Source of the DNA: Bos javanicus
Lineage: Eukaryota; Chordata; Mammalia; Artiodactyla; Bovidae
NCBI RefSeq assembly: GCF_032452875.1
Contig: NC_083885.1
Span: 63,434,425 to 63,498,424 of the forward strand
Length of the DNA stretch: 64,000 nt
Reading direction: 5' to 3'
Below the pieces are notes generated by a model. The model was given only the letters and a program-made list of their open reading frames with translations. It did no database searches and was not told the DNA's origin. The translations under genes and the position numbers were made by a program. How positions within the stretch are numbered: the first letter of the stretch is position 1; each line of letters begins with the position of its first letter. Shown here piece after piece: positions 11,256-22,900 of the stretch.

Positions 11256-11612
11256 CTTGGGGTTTTTTAAAAATAACTTTATTGATTCATTTGTGGCCAT
11301 TGGTGGGTCTTTGTTGCTGCGTGGGCTGTTCTCCAGCGGCAGAGGGCTACTCCTTACTTGCAGTGCGTGGGATTCTCATCGCGGTGGCATCTCTTGTTGC
11401 ACAGCACGGCTCTAGGGCACTTGGCTTGGGTTGCAGCTCACAGGCTCAGAGTTGCAGCTCCAGAGCGCAGGCTCAGTGGCTATGGTACTCGGGCTGAGTT
11501 GCTCATCAGCAAGTGGGATCTTCCTGGATCAGGAGTCCATGGAAAGTTTCAAACAGTCTCCTGCATTGGCAGGCAGACACTTTACCACCAAGCCACCAGG
11601 GAAGTCCCTCCC
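11256..11612 (-). mobile_element. CHR-1-type SINE, long antisense copy
   Basis: Starts at the T-rich tail (TTTATTGATTCATTTGTGGC), contains GGTTGCAGCTCACAGGCTC and ends in CACCAGGGAAGTCCCTCCC. Confidence 0.5.
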
Positions 11613-12073
11613 TTGGCATGTGGTGGATGCTTTTCTCACGATTAGCCTGGGGTCCGGGTCTGGGGGAGGAAAACCATGGAAGTGAAATGCCAGTCTCCTC
11701 ACCCCCCATCAAGGCTACGTGCTATCAACAGGACTGTTGATGCTGACCTTGAATTCCTGGCTGAGGCAGGGCTTGTCAGGTTTCTTGACTACAAACTTAC
11801 TCTTTTTCTCTCACTTTCATGCTGTTCTTTTTAGAAGGATGTCATCTCGCTGAACCCACACTTAAGGAGTTGGGAGTTATGCTCCACCCTTGAGGGGGGA
11901 GTATCCACATCAATTATCTGGAATTCTGCTGTGTGGGGAATTTGCCCCTTCTCTCTCATCTATATATTACTTTATTTGATCAATCATTTACATCATTCTA
12001 GAATCACAGCCTTTTATTTCTTATTTGGGTTATAATCTAATACTACTTTATTGTGTTGCTGTAATTAGAGTCC

Positions 12074-12276
12074 TGGGCTTCTCAGGTGGTGCAGCGTTAA
12101 AATGGATTCACCTGCCAATGCAGGAGACGTGGGTTCGCTCCCCGGGTCGGGAAGGTCCCCTGGAGGAAGGCACGGCAATCCACTCCAGTATTCTGGCCTG
12201 GAGACTCCCATGGGCAGAGGAGACTGGTGGGCTAAAGTCCATGGTGTCACAAAGAGTCAAACATGACTGAGCAACT
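12074..12276 (+). mobile_element. Bov-tA SINE
   Basis: GGGCTTCTCAGGTGGTGCAG to AACATGACTGAGCAACTATG. Confidence 0.5.
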
Positions 12277-12393
12277 ATGCATAATTATGGCCTTGCCCTT
12301 TTCTTTTCGCAACATTATGAAAAATTTCAAATAGACAAAAAAGTTGAAAGAATGTTACAGTGGGAAAAAAAAAACACACAAATAATCTACACT

Positions 12394-12531
12394 CCATGGG
12401 ATTCTCCAGGCAAGAGTTCTGGAGTGGGTTGCCATTTCCTTCTCCACGGGATCTTCCCAACCCAGGGATCGAACCCAGGTCTCCCACATTGCAGGCAGAC
12501 GCTTTAACCTCTGAGCCACCAGGGAAGCCCA
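12394..12531 (-). mobile_element. Bov-tA SINE, truncated
   Basis: CCATGGGATTCTCCAGGCAA to CCACCAGGGAAGCCC; the half of the element that follows the tRNA part is partly missing. Confidence 0.5.
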
Positions 12532-12570
12532 AATATTTCTTTGGGCTGCTTTTTTTTGGGAGGGGTGGCG

Positions 12571-12690
12571 GAAAGAATACTGGAGTGGGTTACCATTCCC
12601 TTTTCCAGGAGATCTCCCCAACCCAGGGATTGAACCCGGGTCTCCCATATTGTAGACAGACGCTTTACCATCTGAACCACCAGGGAAGTT
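12571..12690 (-). mobile_element. Bov-tA SINE, truncated
   Basis: AGAATACTGGAGTGGGTTAC to ACCACCAGGGAAGTT. Confidence 0.5.
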
Positions 12691-12910
12691 ATAAAATGAG
12701 CAAAGGACCTGAACAAACAAGTTTCCAAAGAACCCTACACAGTGTTATATATCAACAATATCTCAATAAAGATGAAGCACTAAAGAATGTTCCACTGAGT
12801 AGATAGATACCCACCACCTAGACGCTACCATGAATATTTTGCTTTATTACCTATCTATGCCCCTGTCAATCCACCTTATTTATTTTTTGATCCATTTCTG
12901 ACCCATTTCA

Positions 12911-13108
12911 GGCTTCCCTGGTGGCTCAGAAGGTAAAGAATCTGCCTGCAATGCGGGAGACCTGGGTTCGATCCCTGGGTTGGGAAGATCCCCTGGAGAA
13001 GGAAATGGAAACCCACTCTGGTACTCTTGCCTGGAGAATCCCACGGACAGAGGAGCCTGGCAGCCATGCGGTCTTGGAGAGTCAGACACGACTGAGTGAC
13101 TAACATGC
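12911..13108 (+). mobile_element. Bov-tA SINE
   Basis: GGCTTCCCTGGTGGCTCAGA to CGACTGAGTGACTAACATG; close to consensus. Confidence 0.5.
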
Positions 13109-13405
13109 ACGCTGATCCATTTCAAAGGAAACTGTAGACACCATTAAACTTGCCCCCATACTTAAGCATGCATATCATTAAATGGTTCTTTTTTTCCTTG
13201 GGGTAAAATTTGCAGTGAAATGCAAAATTTGCACAAATCTCAAGTGTACTGCAAAAGAGAAGCCACCCTGTGCAACTCGAAACCTTATCGAGGTATAGAG
13301 CAATGACATCATTCTCAGAAACCCCCATCCACCCTCCTACCAGTCAGCCCTGTCCCCACCTCTAGAGGCAATGCCGTTCTGGTGGCTGTTGCCCCCAAAG
13401 GTTAA

Positions 13406-14164
13406 GTCTGCCTGTTACTGAGTATCATCTAAATGGACTTGTAACCATATGTACTCACAATCAGTCCATGAAACAGAAGAGTCTCCCAGAGTTTCACAGG
13501 GACCACAGGCTAAACTCTTTAGCCAGGATCTGCCCTTGTCTTTCATCAAGACAGGCTGATCAGGAGGCTTTCCTGGAGGGGGTGGCATTGCTGCCTCCCC
13601 AGGCTTCCTGCCTGCCTCTCTGGACTGCTCCTTCTCAGCCTCTTTGCAGGCCCATTTCCCTCCGCTTGCCCCTTCCACAGCGATGCTGCTCAGCGTCTGG
13701 CTAGACCAGAGCTTACAAAAACCAGCCAGCTCCAACCCACGGACAGGTTTTATTTGGCCCACACAGTATTTTTTTGTATTTGAATTAGCTTTAACATTTA
13801 AAAGCTGAGGGATTTTGCTTTTAAAAATATCCGCATTTCTGTCATCTCTTGAAAATTTGGAACATCTGGCGATGCGGTGTCCCGCTCCCCACACGGCAAG
13901 AATTGGCTGGGACAAAGTAGCAACGACCTATGCTCTGAGCACTGCCCCCATGCTGGGGGGGGGGGGGGGCAGTCCTCACACACCCAAGGCCCAACTTAGA
14001 TGCCTGCAGAGTCTGAGATGGTACTGGGATGCCTTTTCAGCCTAGAAATGCTCCGGGACCACCCTGGAATAACCGTAGTCTTCCCCAGGAGAAGCAGACC
14101 CGGAGAAAAACAGCAGGAGAAGGTCAAGGGGAACAAGTCTCTATCAGAGGGCATCTCAGAGTGC
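13406..14164. other. Intergenic DNA, possible old DNA-transposon remnant
   Basis: TTTATTTGGCCCACACAGTA near 13,748 resembles parts of old hAT-type elements; weak. Confidence 0.5.
13957..13970. repeat. Poly-G homopolymer
   Basis: A run of at least twelve G; prone to length error in assembly. Confidence 0.5.
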
Positions 14165-14465
14165 CCATTCATCAACGTGGTCACCATCCTCGCCGTCATC
14201 ACCACCACCTTCACCACCACCGCCTTCATCATCACCCTCACCATCACCACCTTCACCACCATCACCACCGGCACCACCACCTTCATCCTCACCATCACCA
14301 TCATCAACAGTCACTATTATCACCACCCTCCTCACCCTCACCATCCTCATCACATCATCACCAGGGCAGCCCCATAATTATCACCGTTGTCATTACCTTC
14401 CTGACCGCCCCTCCGGCCTCCCCCCCCCACACCCAGCCACCACCATTACCATCACCGTTATTTTT
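14165..14465. repeat. (CAC/ATC)n trinucleotide-type simple repeat
   Basis: Imperfect CACCATCACC runs over about 300 bp, with a short non-repeat break near 14,365. It reads as poly-His in one frame, but there is no gene structure. Confidence 0.5.
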
Positions 14466-14930
14466 CCTCCCTGGTCATGAGATGGGCAACTGCCTCCCAG
14501 GCCTTTCTCACCAATCTGCAGCAAAATATTGGGGCCCTGTGGGTGGAGCACCCCCTCCTTTCTCTGTCCCCCCCAGTCCACCTCATCTCGCTACTTCAAG
14601 AGAGGCCAGGTATGGGGACCCCAGGTAGCAAAATCTAACCCAGCTCCAAAGGTGTAGGGGAACACCTAGGACAGTTTCCTGGGAACCTAACTTCAGCAGT
14701 GACTGGCTGGGTGGTGGTGTTGAAGTGGCCGGGTCATCTCTGCTTCGGCCTGTATCAGTGTGACATCGGCAGATTCCTGATAAGACTCAGCAGACATAGT
14801 GGCTGGAAAAATACTTTATAAACTGTAAAATGAATGACAAGGGGCAAGGTGATCCTCATGCACATGGAAGTAATGATTAATCAGTTTAGAGAGGTTCTTC
14901 AACACATGGGAGGCATCCTTATAAAGATGG
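14466..14930. other. Intergenic DNA, nothing recognised
   Basis: No repeat or gene signal. Confidence 0.5.
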
Positions 14931-15146
14931 GAAAGTGAAAGTGAAGTCGCTCAGTCATTTCTGACTCTTTGTCACCCCGTAGACTATGGCCTACCAGGCT
15001 CCTCTGTCCATGGGATTCTCCAGGCAAGAATACTGGAGTGGGTTGTCATTTCCTTCTCCAGGGGATCTTTCCAACCCAGGGATTGAACCCAGGTCTCCCA
15101 CATTGGAGGCAGATGCTTTAACCTCTGAGCCACCAGGAAAGCCTAT
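14931..15146 (-). mobile_element. Bov-tA SINE
   Basis: GAAAGTGAAAGTGAAGTCGC to GAGCCACCAGGAAAGCC, 60 bp before the 37-bp minisatellite region. Confidence 0.5.
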
Positions 15147-15204
15147 AAAGATGGGAGGGGTCCCCAAATAGATGAGTAGGGTTGTTGTTCAAGTGGGAAG
15201 AATC

Positions 15205-16050
15205 CTTCTACACTTATAAAGACATGTGGGTACACACTCCAGAGTGGTCTGTACACAGACATGTGGGTACGCACTCCACTGTGGTCTGTACACAGTCATG
15301 CGGGTACGCACCCCGGAATGGTCAGTACACAGACATGTGGGTATGCACTCTGGAGTGGTCTGTACACAGTCATGCGGGTACGCACCCTGGAATGGTCTGT
15401 ACATAGACCTGTGGGTACGCACTCTGGAGTGGTCTGTACACAGTCATGTGAATACTCACTCTGGAGTGGTCTGTACACAGACATGAGGGTACACACTCTG
15501 GAGTGGTCTGTACACAGTCATGTGAGTACTCACTTTGGAGTGGTCTGTACACAGACATGAGGGTACAGTACGCACTCCGGAGTGGTCTGTACACAGACCT
15601 GTGGGGACGCACCCCGGAGTGGTCTGTACACAGACCTGTGGGGACGCACTCCGGAGTGGTCTGTACACAGACATGAGGGTATGGTACGCACTCCGGAGTG
15701 GTCTGTACACAGTCATGTGAGTACTCACTCTGGAGTGGTCTGTACACAGACATGAGGGTACACACTCTGGAGTGGTCTGTACACAGTCATGTGAGTACTC
15801 ACTCTGGAGTGGTCTGTACACAGACATGAGGGTACAGTACGCACTCCGGAGTGGTCTGTACACAGACCTGCAGGTACACACCCTGGAATGGTCTGTACAC
15901 AGATGTGTGGGTACGCACCCCGGAGTGGTCTGTACACAGACCTGTGGGGACGCACCCCGGAGTGGTCTGTACACAGACCTGTGGGGACGCACTCCGGAGT
16001 GGTCTGTACACAGTCAGGTCGGTAGGCACTCCAGAGTGGTCTATACACAT
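15205..16050. repeat. 37-bp minisatellite, about 22 units, upstream of TTYH1
   Basis: Units begin TGGTCTGTACACAG and repeat at 15245, 15282, 15319 and onward at 37 bp, ending near 16,037. Three units carry a 5-bp insertion (GTACAGTACGC-type) near 15,565, 15,680 and 15,832. Units alternate between ACAGTCATG, ACAGACATG and ACAGACCTG forms, and a block of about seven units is duplicated (near 15,524 and 15,788). Each unit contains the palindrome TGTACA. Diverged edge units extend to about 15,205 and 16,050. Confidence 0.5.
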
Positions 16051-16289
16051 AGGGAGGTTTGTGTAGAGAAGCTGTGTCCTTATACAGACTTGAGTGGGAG
16101 AAGGTTTTTCACCCAAATGGGTTACAGGTGAGAATACGCTCATAGCAGTGAGGAATTTTACTGATGCAACAGACCATTCTTGGTAACTGATCCTTATTTG
16201 TAAAACGCTGTGCAAATACTGGCGACCTAGATACGAAGGTTCTTCCTGAAGATAAAGGGATCGTGGAGCTGTAGGGTGATACGCCAGTA

Positions 16290-16900
16290 CGCGCGGCCCT
16301 CTGCTGGATGTCGCTGTTCAGCCCAGCCCTGCCGGGCGCCTCCGGGAGCGAAGCGGTGCAGAGCGCGGGCCGCAGGTGGCGGTGGCCCCCGAGGGCGGGG
16401 GGCGCGGGGCGCCGGGCTCGCGCTGCCGCAGTGCTCTCCGCGGCCGCCAGGGGCAGCACCGGCCCCGCCCGGCCGCACCGCCCCCCTCCTCCCCCAATCT
16501 CCGCCCCCCACCCCCTCCCTCCCCCCGCGTGCTCCCCCGAGCCCCGAGCCCCGCCAGACCCCGCTCAGCCCGCGCCCGGCTCCGCAGCCCAGGCGCCCGC
16601 AGCCCCGGCGTCGGCCCCGCGGAGCCTTCCCCGGGGGCCATGGGGGCGCCCCCGGGCTACCGACCCTCGGCTTGGGTCCATTTGCTCCATCAGCTGCCCC
16701 GCGCCGACTTCCAGCTCCGACCGGTGCCCAGCGCCTTCGCGCCCCAAGAACGAGAATACCAGCAGGTGGGAGCGGTCAAGGGGTCTGTGGTGTGGCGGGG
16801 GGTGGAGGGGTGGGGGCTCCAAAGCTTCTGGGTCCCGCGGGAGAAGGGGCTGGGGACCGATTCCTGTGTTCTCTGGGGGTTGGGGCCGGGCCCGGACTTG
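16290..16900 (+). promoter_or_regulatory. TTYH1: TTYH1 CpG-island promoter and exon 1
   Basis: A dense run of CpG and C-rich DNA surrounds the start codon at 16640, with GC boxes and no TATA box in the 300 bp upstream. The transcription start cannot be fixed from sequence; it is expected in about 16,450-16,600. The island begins only about 250 bp after the 37-bp minisatellite ends, so the repeat sits in the proximal upstream region of this gene. Confidence 0.5.
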
Positions 16901-19900
16901 GGGTACCCGAGGGAGCAGGAGCGTGGTTACCCGTAGCTGGAGGTACCCTTGGGATGGGCGCAGGGAGCCAGACCCCTAGCTCCTTAAATAAGGTGGGGGC
17001 TGGGGCCTGGGCCCCAGGGTCCCAGAGGAGGGAGGGGACGGGGGGCCCATGGATTCCCGGGTTTCAGAGAGGATGCCCGGGAAGCCAGCCTCCTGGGTCG
17101 TCAACAGAGGGGTCCACCGCGTCCTAAAGGATGACCCTTCCCTCCTTGGATCGGGGCAGTCCAGTTAAACATGTCCCAGTTCAGGCGGGACCCAGGAGAC
17201 AGGCGCTGGCATGGTGGAGGGGAAGAGGCTGGGGCTTGCCGCGCTTCTGGGACAGAATCGAAGCCTGAAATGGGGCAGGGGGTGTGAGGGGTCTTAGGGC
17301 CAGAGCTGGGAAAACCACTTGGAGGTGCTGGGAGAGGAGACCTCCAGCCAGTCCCGGGACGGGAGGGGCAGGGGAGGAAGGCTGGGGACGAGGTTCGTTT
17401 TGGGAGCCAGAGGGTGGGGCCGGGTGGGAGCCTTCAGGAAACCAGGGTCCCTGGGGAAGGGGGCCCAGCCTGGGTCACGCTCCACTGGGGGCGAAAGAAC
17501 GGGGTCCCCTGACCCAGTTTAATTCAAGTCCTTGACTTTGAGATTAATGAGCAAGGCTTGGCTGAGCTGGGGGCGGGGCGGGGGTGGGGAGGATGGTGGA
17601 GCCTCGGGTGGGTCCCGAGCTCTGCCTGTGAGGTCTGGACCTCTGATCAGTCCTGGGAAGCTCCCGGGACAGGGGGCTGGGGCTTGGCAGGCTTCGGAGG
17701 GGGGTGGTCCCAGGAAAGCGGAGCGGGGATGAGTGCTGTGTTCTGAGCTATTTGGGTCATGGCTGGACTGAGCCGGTAAGCAGCTCCTCCCCGCCCGCTC
17801 CCCGCCACCCTCTCCCCACCACGCGGCGACCGCCAGCCCTGCGCCCACGGCCTCTGGCTTGCCCAGCCCGGTCCACGGACACCTGCTCACGGCCCAGCAG
17901 ACCTGCCCACCCCGGTGCCTAGTCGGCCACCGCCAGAGGCACTTGGGGAGACCCACTGCGCCCCGTTGTCAACAGTCAGGGTGACAGCTCTGGGACCCAC
18001 GGGCAGGAGGGGACATCGCCCCCTAGGGAGAGCACCCTGAGGGCACAGCTGGGAAGATAATCAGGGACTGGGCGCCACTGTGCTGGGGGGACACACTCAC
18101 ACCCAGCCAGACACACATTCGCACACATGCATTCACACACAAACACACTCACATATGCACACATATACACCCATATACAGGCCTCCCAGGTGGCGCTAGT
18201 GGTAAAGAACCCGCCTGCAATGCAGGAGACATAAGAGACATGGGCTCAATCCCTGGGTCAAGAAGATCCCCTGGAGGAGGGCAGGGCAACCCCCTCTAGG
18301 ATTCCTGCTGGAGAATCCCACGGACAGAGGAGGCTGGCGGGCTACAGTCCATGGGGTTGCACAGAGCTGGACACCACTGAGTGACTTAGCAAGCAAGCAA
18401 GCACACCCATATACAGATACACATTCTTGCAAGACTCACACATGCACACACATATATCACTCATGTAGGCACACATTCAGACACTCATGTGTTCACACAC
18501 ACTGACACCTACATTCACATACTACCTCTTTCACACACACACACACACACCCTACCACCACCAGAGACTACTCACGGATTCAAGGAATTGTGCTCAGAAC
18601 CGCACAAGTGCATACAGATCACCCCCTCACGCCTGCAGGCGCAGGCACTCCCATAGAGACACACATGCACACTCACCTACACGCCCAGCACACACACCCC
18701 AGCGTGAGGACAAGGCAGAGCCAGGACTCAGCACTCGTTAGTCCAGAAGTCTGGGTGTGCTGTGGCTGCTGCCCCCGAGTGCTGTGTGGCTGAAGGGAAA
18801 GCGTGGCCCCTCTCTGGGCTTCTGGGCAGAGCCCAGAACGGCAGTGGAAAACCCTGCCTCCGACAGGAGCGCCCCGTCCGTTGTGCAAGGCTCTTCTGGC
18901 TGCAACCACGGCTCCTCTCCCCACCTCTGTCCTCCCACCTTTGGTTCTGTCTCCGTCTCCATCTCTCTCTTTCCTCTGAGTCGCTCCTTCCCCCCACCCC
19001 CGCCCATCCTGGATGAGTCTCCCCCATCCTGCCTTTCTCTGCTCCCCGCCTGCTCGGCCCTCACACTCTCAGCCTCCCTGTCCCCATCTCTGAGTTGTGT
19101 GCACAGGCACACTGTCAGGGAGGCTGTCACGCCCTCCCCCTGAGGCCCGGGGTGACAGACTCACTGCGGTGGGTGTGCAGAGCTCAGCCTCTGGGGAGAG
19201 TGAGCAAGCAGGGAGTGGGGAGGACCAGCAGGAGGAGGGAGGAGGAAGCCTGCCACCCCCAGCCTCAGACACACCACCAGGAGCCCGCATCCCCCCCACC
19301 AGCCCCCTGATCCCCCACGGTTCCAGGGTCCAGGTTTCTTCGTGTCCTCGGATGGGGCTTCGTCCCAACTACCTGGTTTCTCTGGGGAGGAAACTGAGGC
19401 TCAGAGAGGGGACGGGCCCTCCGAAGGTCACACAGCCTTTGGAGGGTACAGCGGAACTGGAGCCCAAGACCCGGGCCTCCCAACTGGAAGCGCCCTCCAA
19501 CCTTAAGTTGCACAGCCCCAGCACAGACCTGAAAACCACGGGGTGGGCTTGCCACTCATCTCGCCAGGATGCCCGCCGCCTGCACTGAGATCTCGGACAC
19601 AGCGCCTCCGGCCACTTGGGGAGGGCGTGCAGAGCCCCTCTGACGCCCTGTCACCCCCTCCTTCCCCAGGCCCTGCTGCTGGTGGCGGCCTTGGCAGGCC
19701 TGGGCTTGGGCCTGAGCCTCATTTTCATCGCTGTCTACCTCATCCGCTTCTGCTGCTGCCGGCCCCCCGAACCCCCCGGGGCCAAGAGCCCCCCGCCCGG
19801 GGGAGGGTGTGTCACCTGGAATTGCATCGCTGCCCTTCTCGTCGGCTGGTAATGGGGCCCCAGGGTGGGCGGGCAGGGGGACAGGGCTCCCCAAGCTCTC

Positions 19901-22900
19901 TATCAGCAGCCTTCCTGGTGGTATCCCAGCAGGGAGACTTGCTCTCCCATTCGATGGATGGAGAAACTGAGGCCGGGAGGGGAGACATAACTTCCCTGGC
20001 AGGATGGGGTAGGGGCTGAAGGCTGGGCAGTCAGACTGCTGGGGTTGCTGTCTCTGAGTGGAATAGCTGTGTGACCTGCGGGAGTGACATAACTCCTCCA
20101 GGCCTCAGTTTCCACATCTCTAGAATGGACACTGTTGTCACACCCACCTCCCAGTTGTGGTGAGAGTGAGTGAAATGTTCAGTGCCTGGTCCCCAGCTGG
20201 GCTCTGTAAATGTGAACTAGTGATGTCATTCGTTAACTCATTGATCCATTCATTCAGCAGTTATTTCCTGAGTATCTACAACAGTACCAGGGGAGCCTGA
20301 CCAAGCCAGACAAGGGCCCTGCCCTCATGGAGCCAGTGATGGCCCCGTCAGGGACGGTAGAGGGATGTCTGTGATCCTGGAGCAGACCCGAGCTGGCCTG
20401 ACTCCTTCCCACGGTGACCTCGCTTGACTCAGAGTTGTCATGACTAGTTCTGAAAAGGGAGGCTCAGAGAGAGGCAACTTCTCAAGGCCGCCTAGGCCAA
20501 GTGGCAGAGTGCAGATTCAGACCCAAAAGCCCCTGGGAGCCCAGGGCCGCCTCCTGGGACACCAGCAGAGCGGAGAGGGACAGGACGCCTGAGGAGACAC
20601 CCTGTGCCCAGGGCTATCTCTGCGGGCGGCCCCTCCCAGCAGGGCACCCCCACCACCCAGGACAGACCAGGGTGCTCAAGATCTGCCCCTGGAGTGGGGA
20701 CTGGGGGCGGGCAGGGAGGGCCACGGCCAGAAAGATGGTTCTGCCACCCTGCAGGGAGCCCCCCTCCCCGCCCCGTGTGGGGCTTTGGGGTGTGGGTGGG
20801 GGCAAGGGCTTCCTCCTCAGGCCCTCCCGAGTTGGGGTAGACTGGGGAGGTGGACAAAGGCCCCGCGGGGGGCGGCACAGCGGCCCCGAGGCCTGGGAAC
20901 AAGAGCAGCTTTGTGGGACCGTGGACAATGGGTAGCGGCCGGTGTCCGATCCCATGGCTGGGGGCGGGGCGCTGGGAGCTGTGAGGGCGTCCGGGCCTCC
21001 TCCGCCCCAGTGCGGCCCTGGCTCCCCTCCGCAAAGGGCCACAGTGCGTTGGGGGTGGGGGGAGATTGGAGACCGTATTCAGGCCCTACAATGGAGCTCT
21101 GTCTGCTGGCAACTGAGGTGAAGGAGGGGGCGCCCTGCTTCTGGCCCATCGGCCCACATTCCCTTGCTTCCCTCCCAGCTGTCCAGACACTTGGGTCCCC
21201 AGGGGAGGGGGAAGGCTGGGAGCTCCAGGCTCTGGGACCCCCAGGAGGTGGTGGCTCCATGGAACCCCCAGGAGGCGGGGCAGAGGACGGCTGGAGCCTG
21301 AAGGGACTGACACTGAGGACCCTGGATGTTTGGGGAAAAGAATAGAGGGGCTGCGGGTGGGACTAGCAGACCCCAGAGGTGAGAACTCCCCACTCTGGGG
21401 CTGAGCACAACAGGGGTTCACTCCGGGGAGGTGCGAGTTAAATCTGGGGGCCCCCTCCCCGCCACCTCTCCACCCACCATTAGCATCACAATGACGTCCC
21501 TGGGCCGGGGGAGTGAGACTTCTCGGTTACCTTGGCAACCAGTGGGGACCAGGCTGGAGACGTTGCTTTCCCACGAAGGGCTGAACCAATGGGATGGGGT
21601 GGCAGCCACGATTGGGTGTGTGAGGAGGGGGGCGGCCCCCAGGGTCCCAGGACTGTTTGTGATTTCCCGTCCCTCCTCCTCTTAGCGCTGGCATTGGCGT
21701 CGGTTTCTATGGCAACAGTGAGACCAGCGATGGGGTGTCCCAGCTCAGCTCCGCACTACTGCATGCCAACCACACGCTCACCGCCATTGACCACCTGGTG
21801 AGGAGACCAGACACGGGCCAGACCCTAGACCGACACCCAGACTGCTTCCCCACACCTGGCCAGAAGAACCCCCCTCCCCACCCCCAGGAAGCAGGGTCTG
21901 AACTCAAAGCTGAGACCCCAGGTTCAGAATGTCAGGTTCCAACATGCAGATCTCAGACTGTCCACCCAATGCTGACAGCCAGGCAGGGCTCCATGCATGG
22001 CACCCTCAGAACCTCAGCCCAGATCTGGGACTAGGGGCTCAAACCCAGACCCCCAGACTCATTGCATCCCCAGCCCTGGGCTTCAATTCACAGCCCAAAC
22101 CATTCATACACTAAACACCAAGACCCTGCCCTCAGGGCAGATCCAGGGCCAGAGACCTGGCCCCTGGCCAAGTGCGAGGCAGGAGACCTGAACGCTGAGA
22201 CCCAGGACTCAGCCAGGAAGGCTCCCTCTGACCCCAACGATTCCAGACGTGAGGCCGAGACCCAGCCCGACCTCAGACCTTAGAGTTCATGTCCAGTTGC
22301 AGCCCTGGGCCACAGAACCCAGACTTGCGACCCAGGCTCAGTCCTAGGATGCCAGGCTTCATCTCAGCCCTGGGGCTCACCCGCTCACCTCTCCAACTCC
22401 TGAAAGAAGCCACAGAAGCACACTCGCCAGACCGCAGGCCCCCTCCTTCGCTTCCTGCATCCTCAGATGCCCTAGCGCCCAATCCCAGACAGCCAGCCCT
22501 GCTCACTCCTGCTTCACCCCCGCCACCCTGGCCCCTGCCCTCCCACCCAGAGGATACCCTCCCCTGACTCCAGATGCCCCCACCCCCACCCCCACCCCCT
22601 CGCCCAGGTGCTGGAGATGGTGGAGAGGCTGGACGAGGCCGTGAGGACGGAGCTGACCACGCTGGAGGAGGTGCTGACGCAGCGCACGGAGCTGGTGGCT
22701 GCTGCCCGGGGCGCCCGGCGGCAGGCGGAAACCGTGGCCCAGCAGCTCCAGGGGCTGGCCTTCTGGCGGGGGGTGCCCCTGAGCCCCCTGCAGGTGGCTG
22801 AGGATGTGTCCTTTGTAGAGGAGTACAGGTGGGTGGCCTCTCTTCCTGTCCTGGGTGGAGAAAATTAGGCAGGAGATGAGAACAGGAGGGTCTGGGGACA

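Larger units (their letters stand above)
12277..13405 (-). mobile_element. Old L1 fragments, antisense, split by SINEs
   Basis: Blocks 12285-12360, 12800-12905 and 13110-13400 carry antisense L1 words such as AAGCATGCATATCATTAAAT and CTCAAGTGTACTGC. Three SINEs lie between them. Confidence 0.5.

Noticed and set aside
14029..14628. 199-codon His-rich open frame
   Set aside because: It is the (CAC/ATC)n simple repeat read in one frame; no exon structure or family.
15456..15992. 178-codon minus-strand frame with regular peptide repeats
   Set aside because: Product of the 37-bp minisatellite having few stops; frames open on both strands equally.
15205..16050. CRISPR-like array
   Set aside because: Units are contiguous with no unique spacers, and the DNA is mammalian.
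16276..17127. 283-codon frame over TTYH1 exon 1
   Set aside because: CpG-island shadow in the wrong frame relative to the TTYH1 start.
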